Assembly (NCBI RefSeq): GCF_900103035.1
Contig: NZ_FMWO01000045.1
Span: 1 to 64,000, forward strand
DNA from: Nitrosomonas mobilis
GTDB lineage: Bacteria; Pseudomonadota; Gammaproteobacteria; Burkholderiales; Nitrosomonadaceae
Length of the DNA stretch: 64,000 nucleotides
Direction: 5' to 3'
Position numbers and translations under genes: made by a program. The notes beneath the pieces are model-generated. The model was not told where the DNA came from. It saw nothing but the letters and a program-made list of their open reading frames with translations, and did no database searches. Below, piece by piece: positions 63,560 through 64,000 of this stretch (positions are counted from its first letter, which is position 1; every line of letters begins with the position of its first letter).

Positions 63560-64000
63560 CGCGTCACCTCCAGGGTTTGCATCGTGTTCTGCTTGAGTCC
63601 GAATTTTAAGCTGTCAGACTGAATACCAAGCAGGTACTGTCCCTGCTCGGGAAAGGTAATCGGCGCCGATACCTCCATCTTGTGATTGGCGCGAGCGCTA
63701 ATACGCCGTTGCCAGTTCGAACCAGGTTTGAAAAATAACATCTGCACATCTGTGTTAGCGACGTAAGAATTCGTTATCAACCTGATTTTCACCTCAGCAG
63801 GTTCACCGGCTTTGTAGCTGGAGGGTGCTAACTTGATTGCGTCAACGGATGACTTGAATACCTCCGCGACCGCGGTACCTGAGCCTTCCACCTGCAACGG
63901 CATACAGGCGACGGTGAGTGGACTACTCAGGTAGAAAACCAGTTCGTAGTCACCCGGCCGCGGCACCATAGTGACGGTTTCGTACTGCCCGGGCCGTGTT
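63556..64000 (-). CDS. C-terminal part of a secreted or periplasmic protein, cut by the window edge
   Basis: The frame is open to the window end (…TRPGQYETVTMVPRPGDYEL…), so the start lies beyond 64000 and the ATG at 63969 is probably internal. The visible ~148 residues are beta-rich, with repeated RPGxYE-like turns and two Ig-like stretches (SYKAGEPAEVKIRLITN; ITFPEQGQYLLGIQSD). I cannot name the family. It could be the end of a larger beta-propeller or Ig-like protein. Its stop overlaps the SCO start, so it belongs to the same operon. Confidence 0.65.
   Translation of the reverse strand, partial: TRPGQYETVTMVPRPGDYELVFYLSSPLTVACMPLQVEGSGTAVAEVFKSSVDAIKLAPSSYKAGEPAEVKIRLITNSYVANTDVQMLFFKPGSNWQRRISARANHKMEVSAPITFPEQGQYLLGIQSDSLKFGLKQNTMQTLEVTR

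Overview
The window reads as a chromosomal segment of a chemolithoautotrophic betaproteobacterium, most likely an ammonia oxidiser of the genus Nitrosomonas. The main support is a cbbLSQO operon plus a small cbbN-like gene under a divergent CbbR, a chromosomal-type integron integrase, and betaproteobacterial versions of the pil, bio, hem and dap genes. No amo or hao gene lies in the window, so the genus is an inference from gene content and recalled family resemblance, not a search result.

Layout. 1-3082: an IS21-family element (istAB) inserted in an IS91-type transposase gene. 3301-5982: an integron with intI, an attI-side junction and two gene cassettes of unknown function, each closed by a visible attC. 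6117-9714: a DUF924 gene, a His-rich secreted protein, a PepSY protein and an OmpR-type regulator cut by a REP-associated transposase (RAYT) unit, then a ferritin-like gene followed by an internally deleted miniature of the same RAYT unit, which ends two bases before tRNA-Pro(CGG). 10264-16843: the CO2-fixation operon cbbL-S-Q-O-N (minus strand) with divergent cbbR. 16964-19040: cheY and a decayed cheZ split by an IS1595-family element with a perfect 8-bp target duplication. 19035-30522: housekeeping genes (smr, trxB, dioxygenase, mlaF-like, dapE, birA, coaX, ysxC, hemB, ponA), with a candidate sRNA on the minus strand between ysxC and hemB. 30743-35774: pilMNOPQ for the type IV pilus. 35781-41751: trmL, comF and the biotin genes bioB-F-H-C-D. 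41738-47182: prolyl iminopeptidase, patatin, TusA-like protein, tRNA-Ser(GCT), lysC and a lipoprotein. 47399-54506: a nine-gene Mrp/Mbh-like cation/proton antiporter operon with three antiporter-type large subunits. 54507-61521: an accessory zone with an alginate-export-type porin in AT-rich DNA, remnants of several IS families, a GC-rich ktrAB potassium uptake pair, DUF190-crcB (fluoride export) and wrbA. 61528-64000: an operon, cut by the window edge, with a SCO protein and a cytochrome c fused to a periplasmic binding protein.

How it fits together. The core genes support autotrophic growth (RuBisCO and its activase), cofactor synthesis (biotin, CoA, haem), cell wall synthesis and twitching/uptake pili. 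Around them the DNA has been heavily worked by mobile elements: a full IS21 and IS1595, a RAYT and its miniature, a pair of ~139-bp MITE-like repeats, and dead IS91, IS3, IS6 and IS256 fragments. Several of these insertions have broken genes (a response regulator, cheZ, the IS91 transposase).

The observations I rate highest are the candidate sigmaE-type sRNA next to ysxC, the RAYT/miniature pair, the integron cassettes, the cytochrome c-binding-protein/SCO operon, the Mbh-ordered antiporter cluster, and an unusual Phe-to-Leu change in the RuBisCO signature motif.
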